Assembly (NCBI RefSeq): GCF_029207565.1
Contig: NZ_JANCMW010000017.1
Span: 31,093 to 95,092, forward strand
Direction: 5' to 3'
DNA from: Marinobacter iranensis
GTDB lineage: Bacteria; Pseudomonadota; Gammaproteobacteria; Pseudomonadales; Oleiphilaceae
Length of the DNA stretch: 64,000 nucleotides
Below the pieces are notes generated by a model. The model was not told where the DNA came from and searched no databases. It saw only the letters and a list, made by a program, of their open reading frames with translations. Within the stretch, counting starts at the first letter, position 1. Every line of letters starts with the position of its first letter. Shown one piece after another: positions 33,389 through 45,958 of the stretch. A program made the translations under genes and the position numbers.

Positions 33389-35017
33389 TCAGGATTCCTT
33401 TTTACGGGCCAGGGCTGCCTCTACAAATCCCTTGAACAGCGGATGGCCGTCCCTGGGCGTGGAGGTGAATTCCGGGTGGAACTGGCAGGCCACGAACCAG
33501 GGGTGGTCCGGCACTTCCACAACCTCAACAAGTTTGCCGTCTGTTGAGCGACCGGAAATTCTCAGGCCGGCGCCCTCCAGTTGGGGCAGGAAATGGTTGT
33601 TCACCTCGAAGCGGTGACGGTGGCGCTCGCGGATGGTCTTGCGGCCATAGCAGTTGGCGATGGTGGAGCCCTCGGTCACCACGCAGTCCTGGGCCCCCAG
33701 GCGCATGGTGCCGCCCAGATCAGAGGCTTCGGTGCGCTCCTCCTTCTCCCCGCTGGCATCCAGCCACTCGGTAATCAGGCCGACAACCGGCTCCGGCGTG
33801 TGTTCGCGGAATTCGGTACTGTGGGCGTCTTTCAGGCCCGCCACGTTGCGGGCGTATTCAATAACAGCCACTTGCATGCCCAGGCAGATGCCCAGATAAG
33901 GCACCTTATTTTCGCGGGCGTACTGCACAGTGCGAATCTTGCCCTCCACACCACGCTCTCCAAAGCCACCAGGCACCAGGATGGCATCAGCACTATCCAG
34001 TGCGCCGGTGCCGTCACGCTCGATGTCTTCAGAGTCGATATAGTTCATCCGGACCTTGGTGCGGGTCTTGATGCCGGCATGGAGCAGGGATTCAATCAGG
34101 GACTTGTAAGCATCAAGCAGTTCCATGTACTTGCCGACCATGGCAATGGTGACTTCATGGTCAGGATTCATCAGGGACTCGACTACCGCATCCCATTCGC
34201 TCAGATCCGCTGGGCTGGCTTCAATACCAAAACGCTCGATAACCAGTTGATCCAGGCCGAATTCATGGAGCATGCGCGGGATGGCGTAGATGGACTTTGC
34301 ATCCTGAAGCGGAATGACTGCCCGCTCTTCCACGTTGGTGAACAGGGCGATCTTGCGGCGGGAACTGGCGTCCACCTCATGCTCCGAGCGACACAGCAGG
34401 ATATCCGGCTGTAGACCGATGGAGCGCATTTCTTTTACGGAGTGCTGCGTGGGCTTGGTCTTGATCTCGCCAGCGGTCGCGATATACGGAACCAGGGTCA
34501 GGTGCATGAACAGCGCACGCTGGGGGCCGACTTCCACCTTCAACTGACGGCAGGCTTCCAGGAACGGCAGCGATTCAATGTCGCCCACGGTGCCACCGAT
34601 CTCAATCAGTGCCACATCGGCGCCGGAAGCACCTTCCACCACCCGACGCTTGATTTCGTCAGTGATGTGGGGAATCACCTGAACCGTGCCGCCGAGATAG
34701 TCACCCCGGCGTTCCTTACGAATCACTTCCTCGTATACGCGGCCGGTGGTGAAATTGTTCCGGCGCGACATCGGCGTGCGAATAAACCGCTCGTAGTGCC
34801 CCAGATCCAGATCTGTTTCCGCGCCATCTTCGGTGACAAAAACCTCACCGTGCTGAAACGGGCTCATGGTGCCGGGGTCCACGTTGATGTACGGGTCCAG
34901 CTTGAGAATAGTGACCTTCAGGCCGCGTGCCTCCAGGATCGCTGCCAGAGAGGCTGATGCGATACCTTTCCCCAAGGAGGACACGACACCGCCGGTGACG
35001 AAAATATAACGCGTCAT
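33389..35017 (-). CDS. pyrG: CTP synthase
   Basis: Glutamine-dependent amination of UTP to CTP. The 542-residue protein has the synthase domain with the P-loop-like SSLGKGIASASLAAIL and YINVDPGTMSPFQHGEVFVT, a linker, and the class I glutamine amidotransferase domain with the Cys nucleophile in YLGICLGMQVAVIEYARNV and the C-terminal His/Glu in FHPEFTSTP. The pyrG-kdsA-eno order is a standard gammaproteobacterial operon. It lies 88 bp downstream of tilS. Confidence 0.98.
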   Translation of the reverse strand: MTRYIFVTGGVVSSLGKGIASASLAAILEARGLKVTILKLDPYINVDPGTMSPFQHGEVFVTEDGAETDLDLGHYERFIRTPMSRRNNFTTGRVYEEVIRKERRGDYLGGTVQVIPHITDEIKRRVVEGASGADVALIEIGGTVGDIESLPFLEACRQLKVEVGPQRALFMHLTLVPYIATAGEIKTKPTQHSVKEMRSIGLQPDILLCRSEHEVDASSRRKIALFTNVEERAVIPLQDAKSIYAIPRMLHEFGLDQLVIERFGIEASPADLSEWDAVVESLMNPDHEVTIAMVGKYMELLDAYKSLIESLLHAGIKTRTKVRMNYIDSEDIERDGTGALDSADAILVPGGFGERGVEGKIRTVQYARENKVPYLGICLGMQVAVIEYARNVAGLKDAHSTEFREHTPEPVVGLITEWLDASGEKEERTEASDLGGTMRLGAQDCVVTEGSTIANCYGRKTIRERHRHRFEVNNHFLPQLEGAGLRISGRSTDGKLVEVVEVPDHPWFVACQFHPEFTSTPRDGHPLFKGFVEAALARKKES

Positions 35018-35105
35018 GCAGATTCCGTGATTTGTCTGGTTCGGTGAAGGAGGGAGATTGTCATCTCAAGATGGGACGCCAGACTACCAGAAAGGCATCA
35101 CCTTC

Positions 35106-36467
35106 TCAATTACATTCCCGCTCCACAACAATGCGCCAGCCACTGGCCGGGGCCTCCCCACAGTATTTGCCGGAAAGCCACAAGTCGCCAGCTCCGACCA
35201 CTTCTTCATGGCCATCCTCCACCTCCAGAAGCAGCGGTAACCGTGCTCTTTCCCAGGGCGGAACATTTTTTTCCTGCAGCCAGTTCTTCAACGATTTCGA
35301 GGGCCCGTCCGGGGTTGGCCGGATGCGTTCGCCCCCTGCCCTCGTAGATATCCGTATTTCCGGCGCCGGCGTTTTGCGCTTGCCAGCCCCTGTAAGCTTC
35401 AATCGCCACTCGCCCCATACCAATTCCTGGTCCGGGACCAGGGCGGGCTTTCCAGCGGGCAATGCCGTGAATTCCGGGACCAGGTACAGCTTTTCCCGAT
35501 AACGTCGAATCACGAAACCCGGGCCGCGAAGCTCCGGTTCCCGGTCCGCCGGCGCGCTCATGAAATCCGCCAGCACCAGCGGCCAGTCGGAAATGGCGGG
35601 TGGTTCGTGGCGATGGCGTTTAACCCACCAGCGCAAAAGGTTTTTCTGCTCCGCCAGAGACAATGATGCCACCGCACTCAACCGCAGGGCGCCTGAGTCA
35701 TCAGCACATTGGTGAAAGCGGATCTCCGCCAGCTTCCCGGCCAGTTCATCCCCTTCCCGACAGGAACGGGCACTGTGCCCGATGCGGCTGACCAGCGATG
35801 GCCAGCGGGACTTGAGAAGAGGCAGAATCGAATGGCGGAGAAAATTGCGGTCAAAGCGCTCATCGGTATTGCTGGGGTCGTCCACCCAGTCGATTCCCTG
35901 TGCCGTAGCCCAACCCTGAAGCTCTGCGCGACTGAAATTCAGCAGTGGTCGATACAGCCAACCTTCACCAAGGGGCCGTGTTCGCGGCATTCCGCCCAGG
36001 CCGGCCACACCGGTCCCACGCAACAATCGAAACAATACAGTCTCGGCCTGATCATCGCCATGGTGGGCCATCAACAGTAGCTCGCCCGGAGCCAGGATAT
36101 CTTCGAATGCCTGGTAACGCGCATTCCGGGCAGCCTCTTCAATGCCACCACTGGTGTCGCTTTCGGGAGTCTCGCGACCGCTGACGATCACTCGGCGGAT
36201 GTCCAGGGGTACACCGAGTTCCCGGCAGATTTCCTGACAGAAACGCTCGGTGTGACCGGCATTCGGCTGTAATTGATGGTTCACATGAAATGCCGACACC
36301 TGGCCGGTGTGCGCATACAGGCGGGCGACAACATGGAGAAGCAGAACAGAATCCATTCCACCGCTAAGGGCAATTCGCAGGTGGGAATGGGAGGGCAGGT
36401 GCCTGACCGGAGCGCAAAGTGCCTCCGGCCAGTCTGACCCGGAGCCGGATTTACCGGCCCGTGTCAT
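35106..36467 (-). CDS. tilS: tRNA(Ile)-lysidine synthase TilS
   Basis: Attaches lysine to C34 of the CAU-anticodon tRNA-Ile, allowing AUA decoding; ATP-dependent and essential. The 453 residues contain the PP-loop motif LSGGMDSVLLLH (about 34-45), FHVNHQLQPNAGHTERFC, LLMAHHGDDQAETVLFRLLRGTG, the WVDDPSN substrate motif, and a C-terminal TilS domain ending in ISTRAGGERIRP. Its start overlaps the end of accA by 17 bp, indicating co-translation from an accA-tilS transcript. Confidence 0.95.
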   Translation of the reverse strand: MTRAGKSGSGSDWPEALCAPVRHLPSHSHLRIALSGGMDSVLLLHVVARLYAHTGQVSAFHVNHQLQPNAGHTERFCQEICRELGVPLDIRRVIVSGRETPESDTSGGIEEAARNARYQAFEDILAPGELLLMAHHGDDQAETVLFRLLRGTGVAGLGGMPRTRPLGEGWLYRPLLNFSRAELQGWATAQGIDWVDDPSNTDERFDRNFLRHSILPLLKSRWPSLVSRIGHSARSCREGDELAGKLAEIRFHQCADDSGALRLSAVASLSLAEQKNLLRWWVKRHRHEPPAISDWPLVLADFMSAPADREPELRGPGFVIRRYREKLYLVPEFTALPAGKPALVPDQELVWGEWRLKLTGAGKRKTPAPEIRISTRAGGERIRPTPDGPSKSLKNWLQEKNVPPWERARLPLLLEVEDGHEEVVGAGDLWLSGKYCGEAPASGWRIVVERECN

Positions 36468-37404
36468 ATCGGGTCAACCGCTCATAGCGGCGGGACACCA
36501 GTTCTTCAGCGGGTAAACGGCAGAGCTCGGCAATGCCCTTACTCAGGGTAGCGCGCAGGGATTCGGCCATTTTCTCCGGGTTGCGGTGCGCCCCACCCAA
36601 CGGCTCGGTGACCACGTTGTCAGCGAGGCCAAGATCCCTGAGACGGTCAGCGGTCACGCCCATGGCTTCTGCTGCCTGGGACGCATATTCCGCACTCTTC
36701 CACAGAATCGATGCACAGCCCTCCGGCGAAATCACGGCGTAGGTGGAATACTGCAGCATGTTGAGCTGGTCGCAAACACCGATGGCCAATGCACCACCGG
36801 AGCCACCCTCGCCCACTACCGTGGAGATGATCGGCGTTTTCAGGCGCGACATCACCGCAAGGTTGAAAGCAATGGCTTCGCTCTGGCCGCGCTCCTCGGC
36901 CCCGATACCGGGATAGGCACCCGGAGTATCAATGAAGGTCAGGACCGGCATGCGGAAACGCTCGGCCATTTCCATCAGCCGCAAGGCCTTACGGTACCCT
37001 TCCGGACGCGGCATGCCGAAGTTCCGTTTTACCTTGTCACGAACTTCGCGGCCCTTCTGATGGCCGATCACCATCACCGGCTTGCCGTCGAGACGGGCGG
37101 TGCCGCCAACGATGGCCTGGTCATCGGCGTAGCGACGGTCGCCGTGCAACTCGTCAAAGTCGTCGAAAATCATGTCAACGTAGTCGAGGGTGTAGGGGCG
37201 GCGCGGATGGCGAGCCAGTCGCGCCACATCCCAGGGCTTGAGGTCCGAGAAGATACTTTCCGTCAGGCTGACACTCTTTTTGCGCAGCCGGCTGATCTCG
37301 TCGGTAATGTTGATGTCGGTGTCGTTACCCACCATACGAAGCTCTTCAATCTTGGCTTCAAGGTCGGCAATTGGCTGTTCGAAATCCAGATAGTTAGGGT
37401 TCAT
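36451..37404 (-). CDS. accA: Acetyl-CoA carboxylase carboxyltransferase subunit alpha
   Basis: With AccD it transfers the carboxyl group from biotin-AccB to acetyl-CoA, giving malonyl-CoA. It has 317 residues (E. coli 319). Recognised segments are NYLDFEQPIADLEAKIEEL at the start, LARHPRRPYTLDYVDMIFDDFDELHGDR, MVIGHQKGR, FIDTPGAYPGIGAEERGQSEAIAFNL and VVGEGGSGGALAIGV. It lies between dnaE and tilS on the minus strand; the 176-bp gap upstream separates it from dnaE. Confidence 0.97.
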   Translation of the reverse strand: MNPNYLDFEQPIADLEAKIEELRMVGNDTDINITDEISRLRKKSVSLTESIFSDLKPWDVARLARHPRRPYTLDYVDMIFDDFDELHGDRRYADDQAIVGGTARLDGKPVMVIGHQKGREVRDKVKRNFGMPRPEGYRKALRLMEMAERFRMPVLTFIDTPGAYPGIGAEERGQSEAIAFNLAVMSRLKTPIISTVVGEGGSGGALAIGVCDQLNMLQYSTYAVISPEGCASILWKSAEYASQAAEAMGVTADRLRDLGLADNVVTEPLGGAHRNPEKMAESLRATLSKGIAELCRLPAEELVSRRYERLTRYDTGR

Positions 37405-37580
37405 GATGTTCCATCATTTGCTTGCAAGGCGAGAATGTAAGTCGCCAAACCAGAATTTTGGACAAAGATAGCAGCGCCCGGGCATAGGCTAAAGCGGACC
37501 TTTGTATGAGTCGGCTTTCTGACAAAAACGTAATTTTTCAACGTGCCCGCCATTCCCAGGATGAACCTTGCCGGATAGTA

Positions 37581-41063
<3,483 letters not shown>

Positions 41064-41107
41064 AGCGTCGGGGTATTCCTGCTTGTTAATGACGGTTCGG
41101 GGCCGGG

Positions 41108-41587
41108 TCAGCGCCCGATCAGCTCTTCGATGTCTTCCTCGGTCTGCGGGCCGAAGCGGGCCTCAACCAGGTCTCCATCGGGGTTCACAATAAACGTTGC
41201 CGGCAAGGCGACGGGCGTCTTCCAGCCAAATTCGGGCCCGGGGTCCTCGGCCAGCATGGTGTATTCAATGCCCATGTCTTTGCCCAGGTCGATCAGTTCC
41301 TGGCCACGGATATCATCAAAGTTTACACCCAGGACCACGATGGCACCGGCCCGGTCCAGACTGTTCAGTTCCGGGATTTCCTCAAGGCAGGGCTTACACC
41401 ACTCTGCCCAGTAGTTGACCAGCACCCAGTGACCACGCAGGCTTTCCCATTCCAGCGTCGTTCCGTCAGGCTTTTCAAACTCGTGATTCTGGCAGCCTGC
41501 CAACATCAACAAGGCCAGTATAATACCGATCCCGTACAACCCGGTGGAATAACGCACCGTTGCAGGATACTTTTCAGGGTATTGCAC
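41108..41587 (-). CDS. TlpA-like thioredoxin-fold lipoprotein
   Basis: A 159-residue thioredoxin-fold protein with a lipoprotein signal (hydrophobic stretch then LMLAGC) and the redox motif WAEWCKPC. A conserved cis-Pro lies in PVALPATFIVNPDG. It is probably a periplasmic membrane-anchored thiol:disulfide reductase of the TlpA/ResA type; its partner is not apparent. GTG 41587 with AGGAGGG seven bases upstream is the likely start, giving a somewhat long 31-residue pre-sequence. It is divergent from arsC and upstream of dnaE. Confidence 0.87.
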   Translation of the reverse strand: MQYPEKYPATVRYSTGLYGIGIILALLMLAGCQNHEFEKPDGTTLEWESLRGHWVLVNYWAEWCKPCLEEIPELNSLDRAGAIVVLGVNFDDIRGQELIDLGKDMGIEYTMLAEDPGPEFGWKTPVALPATFIVNPDGDLVEARFGPQTEEDIEELIGR

Positions 41588-41659
41588 AGGGTGCCCTCCT
41601 GTTAGACTACGGCGCTCAGATACACTTGCGGTTTACCTGACCTGGAAAGATGGAGAACC

Positions 41660-42013
41660 ATGACAGAACCGACCCGAATTTTCCACAATGCGCGCTGTTC
41701 AAAATCCCGGCAAACCCTTGAACTCCTTCGAGAACAGGGTGTTGAACCGGAAATTATACGCTACCTGGAAACGCCACCAACAGGGCAAATACTGGAACAC
41801 ATCCTGGAAGCTCTCGATATCGGCCCCCGTGAACTGATGAGAACCGGGGAAAAGGAATACAAGGAACAGGGCCTGGACGATCCGGGGCTGGACCGGGAAA
41901 CCCTGATCAAAGCCATGGTCGACACCCCGAAACTGATCGAGCGCCCGATTGTCATCAAAGGCAACAAGGTGGCTTTGGGCCGTCCGCCCGAGAACGTCCT
42001 CAGCATCCTTTAA
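41660..42013 (+). CDS. arsC: ArsC-family arsenate reductase (glutaredoxin type)
   Basis: A 117-residue ArsC family thioredoxin-fold protein. The active-site segment HNARCSKSRQTLELL has the catalytic Cys13 and the following Ser/Arg, and RPIVIKGNKVALGRPPENV forms the conserved C-terminal Arg region. Chromosomal copies such as YfgD may act in general thiol chemistry rather than arsenic resistance. No arsB or arsR is adjacent. It is followed by wrbA and DUF2069, the same trio found in Pseudomonas. Confidence 0.9.
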   Translation: MTEPTRIFHNARCSKSRQTLELLREQGVEPEIIRYLETPPTGQILEHILEALDIGPRELMRTGEKEYKEQGLDDPGLDRETLIKAMVDTPKLIERPIVIKGNKVALGRPPENVLSIL

Positions 42014-42026
42014 CCGGAGACAGGCG

Positions 42027-42629
42027 ATGGCTTCCGAAGCCCCCTATATTCTGGTGCTGTATTACAGCCGCACCGGCCAGACCGCGGAGATGGCCACCCA
42101 GATTGCCAGGGGCATTTCCCGGGTACCGGGCGTTGACGCCAGGATACGCACGGTACCCAGCGTATCACCGGATACAGAGGCCTCACTGCCCGCGGTCCCG
42201 GACGACGGAGCACCCTACGCCGGCAAGGACGACCTGGCGGGCTGTTCCGGCCTGGCCATTGGCAGCCCTACCCGCTTTGGCAACATGGCCGCGCCGCTGA
42301 AATACTTTCTCGACAGCACCGGAGACATGTGGCTGAACGGCACACTCACCGGGAAGCCCGCGGGGGCCTTCACCTCCACCGGCAGCCTGCACGGAGGCCA
42401 GGAAAGCACCCTGCTGACCATGATGGTGCCCCTGTTGCACCACGGCATGGTGTTATGCGGTGTGCCCTACTCAGAAAACGCGCTCAATGAAACCACTGCC
42501 GGTGGCACACCCTACGGCCCATCTCACTGGGCAGGTACTGGAGAGCAGCAGGTGGTGACCGACCATGAAAAGACCATCTGCCAGACGTTTGGCGAGCGCC
42601 TTGCCCGGCTCGCCCTGAAATTGCGCTGA
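42027..42629 (+). CDS. wrbA: WrbA-type NAD(P)H:quinone oxidoreductase
   Basis: Flavodoxin-fold FMN protein of 200 residues that reduces quinones by two electrons. The FMN phosphate loop is YYSRTGQTAEMATQIA. GSPTRFGNMAAPLKYFLDST and TGSLHGGQESTLLTMM match WrbA FMN-site regions, and the terminal GTPYGPSHWAG is typical. The start ATG 42027 has GGAG eight bases upstream; the frame is open upstream within arsC but is not used. It is co-directional with arsC, 13 bp apart. Confidence 0.92.
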   Translation: MASEAPYILVLYYSRTGQTAEMATQIARGISRVPGVDARIRTVPSVSPDTEASLPAVPDDGAPYAGKDDLAGCSGLAIGSPTRFGNMAAPLKYFLDSTGDMWLNGTLTGKPAGAFTSTGSLHGGQESTLLTMMVPLLHHGMVLCGVPYSENALNETTAGGTPYGPSHWAGTGEQQVVTDHEKTICQTFGERLARLALKLR

Positions 42630-42663
42630 GAGTGAGCGCCACTTAACAACAACGGACCACTGA

Positions 42664-43032
42664 ATGCTTCACAATCCGAAAGCCCGCATTACCGCCCGAC
42701 TGACCTTTCTGCTCTATCTGGCCACCCTGGCGACACTCATTGTCACCACGTTTTATCCCGTGCAGGTGGAGGGGGTATCCGTCACCCTGATGCTCAGTAT
42801 CAAACTGGTCCCGCTATTGGCTTTTGCCGTTCCGGTTTTCCGGGGGCACAACCGGGGCTATATCTGGCTCAGTTTTGTGGTTATTTTCTACTTCACCCGT
42901 TACGTGGTGTCCGCCTGGCTCAGCGAAGGTGATCTTGCTCCGCTGGTCCTCACGGTGCTGACCTTCCTGCTGTTTACAGTGGCCATGGTCCACCTTAAGG
43001 TGAATCGTCCGCAGCCGGTTTCAGAAACCTGA
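42664..43032 (+). CDS. DUF2069 family membrane protein
   Basis: A 122-residue protein with four hydrophobic helices (about 13-30, 40-58, 64-82, 90-108), matching the small DUF2069 membrane family of unknown function. A conserved aromatic GYIWLSFVVIFYFTRYV segment is visible. It follows wrbA by 34 bp. The arsC-wrbA-DUF2069 association is conserved in related bacteria but its meaning is not known. Confidence 0.82.
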   Translation: MLHNPKARITARLTFLLYLATLATLIVTTFYPVQVEGVSVTLMLSIKLVPLLAFAVPVFRGHNRGYIWLSFVVIFYFTRYVVSAWLSEGDLAPLVLTVLTFLLFTVAMVHLKVNRPQPVSET

Positions 43033-43044
43033 CAGGAAACACCC

Positions 43045-44847
43045 ATGGCCGACAGCACTCACCCACCTGCCCCGCACAGAAGTACGCTGACCCTGAGGGA
43101 TATCTGTACGGCGCTGGTGACCAGTAGTGAAATTTCCCAGGAGGACGCCGAGCGGGTCCTGTCGGCCAACATTGGCATCCAGACGGGTGGCAGTGGGCCT
43201 GCCAGTCAGCGCCATCCTCTGGAACTGGTGGCCAAGGCGGGGTTGGAAAGCCAGAAAACCGGCCGCACGCTGGACCTCGCCAAACTGACCCAATGGCTGG
43301 CGGAATGGGCGGAACAACCCTATTACCACATCGATCCCCTGAAGATAGACACACCGGCCATTGCCCGGGTGATGTCCTATGCCTTCGCCCAGCGACACGG
43401 CATTCTCGCGGTTGAAATAGGCCAGGATGAGGTTCTGATCGCCAGTGCCGAACCCTTCAAGAGCGACTGGGAGGGCAACCTGCGCCAGGCGATCAGGAAG
43501 GACATTCGCCGCGTGGTCGCCAACCCGGAAGATATCCGCCGGTACACCGTCGAGTTCTACCAACTGGCCAGCTCTGTCAGCAAGGCCGGTGGCAACAACG
43601 CAGCCAACCCGGCAGGCACCCAGAATTTCGAACAGTTGCTGGATCTGGGCGCCAGTGAGCACCCGGATGCCAACGACCAGCACGTGGTCAAGATTGTCGA
43701 CTGGTTGCTGCAGTATGCCTTCGACCAGCGCGCTTCCGACATTCACATTGAGCCACGGCGAAACGTCACCCAGGTCCGCTTTCGCATTGACGGGGTGCTG
43801 CACAATGTTTATGAATTTCCGGATCAGGTCGGCGTAGCCGTCACCAGCCGACTGAAGATTCTCGGCAGGCTGAACGTGGCGGAGAAACGCCGCCCCCAGG
43901 ATGGCCGCATCAAAACCCGAAAGCCGGACAACAGCGAAGTGGAACTGCGACTGGCCACCATGCCCACTGCGTTCGGCGAAAAAATGGTGCTACGGATCTT
44001 TGACCCGGAAGTACTGCTGAAATCCTACGAACAACTGGGCTTTTCAAAAGAAGACCGGGAACACTGGCAGGGTATTACCGACCACCCCCATGGCATTGTC
44101 CTGGTCACCGGCCCCACCGGTTCCGGCAAGACCACCACCCTCTACTCAACCCTCAAGCAGCTTGCCACCCCCGAGGTAAATATCTGCACCATTGAGGACC
44201 CGATCGAGATGGTGGAGCCCGCCTTCAACCAAATGCAGGTACAGACCAATATCGAGCTGACCTTTGCCTCTGGCGTGCGGGCGCTGCTGCGACAGGACCC
44301 GGACATCATAATGATCGGCGAAATCCGCGACCTGGAGACCGCCGAGATGGCCGTGCAGGCCGCGTTGACCGGGCACCTGGTGCTGTCCACCCTGCACACC
44401 AACGACGCCCCCAGCGCCATTACCCGGTTGATGGAACTGGGCATCCCCCCTTACCTGATCCGTGCCACGGTGCTGGGCGTGATGGCGCAGCGGCTGACCA
44501 GGACCCTGTGCCCCCACTGCAAGGCGCCAGGGCCGGTGGACGAGCAGGCCTGGCAAAGCCTGACCCGCCCCTGGAAGGCCACCATGCCCAAGCAGGTCTA
44601 TCACCCGGTTGGCTGCCTGGAGTGCCGGAATACGGGCTACTACGGCCGGGCGGGGGTGTACGAGATCATGCAGCTCTCCGGCAATCTGATCCGGCAGATT
44701 ACCGAGCAATGCGAACTGGACCAATTGAGGGTGGACGCCTACAAGGATGGCATGAAGTCCCTGCGGCTCAGCGGCGCGCAGAAAGTGTCGGCCGGCTCCA
44801 CCACGGTAGAGGAAATCCTGCGGGTAACCCCCGAAAGCCAGCGTTGA
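43045..44847 (+). CDS. GspE/PilB-like secretion ATPase (orphan)
   Basis: A 600-residue AAA-like ATPase of the type II secretion/type IV pilus assembly family. The N-terminal MshEN-like region (about 1-200) is followed by DQHVVKIVDWLLQYAFDQRASDIHIEP, Walker A GPTGSGKTTT (356-365), IEDPIEM, Walker B QDPDIIMIGEIRD, the His box TGHLVLSTLHTNDAP, and a tetracysteine zinc site (CPHC...CLEC). The core motifs are intact. No gsp or pil genes adjoin it, so partners must be encoded elsewhere or the protein does something else. It lies 12 bp after DUF2069. Confidence 0.88.
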   Translation: MADSTHPPAPHRSTLTLRDICTALVTSSEISQEDAERVLSANIGIQTGGSGPASQRHPLELVAKAGLESQKTGRTLDLAKLTQWLAEWAEQPYYHIDPLKIDTPAIARVMSYAFAQRHGILAVEIGQDEVLIASAEPFKSDWEGNLRQAIRKDIRRVVANPEDIRRYTVEFYQLASSVSKAGGNNAANPAGTQNFEQLLDLGASEHPDANDQHVVKIVDWLLQYAFDQRASDIHIEPRRNVTQVRFRIDGVLHNVYEFPDQVGVAVTSRLKILGRLNVAEKRRPQDGRIKTRKPDNSEVELRLATMPTAFGEKMVLRIFDPEVLLKSYEQLGFSKEDREHWQGITDHPHGIVLVTGPTGSGKTTTLYSTLKQLATPEVNICTIEDPIEMVEPAFNQMQVQTNIELTFASGVRALLRQDPDIIMIGEIRDLETAEMAVQAALTGHLVLSTLHTNDAPSAITRLMELGIPPYLIRATVLGVMAQRLTRTLCPHCKAPGPVDEQAWQSLTRPWKATMPKQVYHPVGCLECRNTGYYGRAGVYEIMQLSGNLIRQITEQCELDQLRVDAYKDGMKSLRLSGAQKVSAGSTTVEEILRVTPESQR

Positions 44848-44861
44848 GCAGCGCCCGGAAA

Positions 44862-45908
44862 TTATAAGTCGGTGGATACGACACACTGGCTAAGAAGCTG
44901 CCGCCAACGCTGGTCGTGGGCTTCGATGGCCCGGTCCAGTTGCCCCCACAGGCTATCGGTGTTTCCGGTATCCAGGTATTGCCGGTACCACTCACGGAAG
45001 GGGGCTGGCATGGTATCCGCCTGCTGAACCGCGAGTTTTTCCAGTGGCTCAATCAGCGCCTCCCGTGCCTGCTGAACGCCTTTCAGATAAGTCTGAACAC
45101 CGCCAGCGTAGCCATCGGCATACGCGCCTCTTAGCGCAGGCGGCACCTCCGCCCCCTCCTCGGGGCATAGCGGACCGGCTTCAACCCTCTCGGCCAGCAG
45201 GGCCGTAGCATCGTCAAGTCGCGTCGTCAGCAGGCGCGCGCTGTTCATTAGCTGGCCTGCCCGGTGCTCGGCCTGCCAGCGCTGATGAATCTCGCCAACG
45301 TAGTCCAGCGGCTCATCCGTGTTGCCATCCAACAGGCTCGCCACCGTCTGGTTCAACTGTCTCACACCCATGGCCAGCTCAGCCACCGGATCGCCCTCTG
45401 AGCCCCTGGGAAAGTACCCCTGTGAGAGGGTGAACAGTCGCTCCACTTCCTCCACCCCCCAGGTCGCATTCCATATAGCAATGGGGAGGGTTTCGATTTT
45501 GCTCTTGATGGCCTCTTCCAGCTCCTCCTTTACGCCCTCACGATCGGCTTCAGGAATACAGTCTTCAGCGGCACGGATAAAACGTGTTTCGTATCGCAAG
45601 CGGTTCAGCGGCTGCATCACCCGACCCATGATAGAATTTCGCTCACCCACCACGTATTGCAGCTCACAACCGTAGAGAGACAGGAAATCCAGCATGCCCA
45701 TATCCAGGTCCGGCATGTCCAGATAGCGCTCACGACGGCGAGGGATCTGTGGAACCGGCGCGACGTCAGACAGCGCGGGATCTAACTTCAGGGCTTCAGC
45801 CACCTGCGCTACATAGCCGTCCATCAACTCCGGCACACCGGAATCCGGAGCGCAGCCGGAGAGGCACAGGCATAGAAACGGGGCTGTCAGGCATTTGGCA
45901 TCGGGCAC
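44862..45908 (-). CDS. DUF3080 family lipoprotein
   Basis: A 348-residue protein of the DUF3080 family, function unknown. From GTG 45908, with AGGAGG four bases upstream, the product begins with a short lipoprotein signal ending in LCLSGC, so it is predicted to be lipidated and periplasm-facing. Family-like sections include RRRERYLDMPDLDMGMLDFLSLYGCELQYVVGERNS (read in parts), a largely helical body and FREWYRQYLDTGNTDSLW near the end. A second GTG at 45926 is possible. It converges with the GspE-like gene 14 bp away. Confidence 0.8.
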   Translation of the reverse strand: MPDAKCLTAPFLCLCLSGCAPDSGVPELMDGYVAQVAEALKLDPALSDVAPVPQIPRRRERYLDMPDLDMGMLDFLSLYGCELQYVVGERNSIMGRVMQPLNRLRYETRFIRAAEDCIPEADREGVKEELEEAIKSKIETLPIAIWNATWGVEEVERLFTLSQGYFPRGSEGDPVAELAMGVRQLNQTVASLLDGNTDEPLDYVGEIHQRWQAEHRAGQLMNSARLLTTRLDDATALLAERVEAGPLCPEEGAEVPPALRGAYADGYAGGVQTYLKGVQQAREALIEPLEKLAVQQADTMPAPFREWYRQYLDTGNTDSLWGQLDRAIEAHDQRWRQLLSQCVVSTDL

Positions 45909-45958
45909 GGGGCCTCCTATACCCACGGGGCATTCAGAGAGGGAGGCACACGGGTGGG

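Noticed and set aside
32379..33617. A 412-codon frame crossing the palindrome, kdsA and the pyrG end
   Set aside because: Spans a structured repeat and two certain genes on the opposite strand; a shadow frame.
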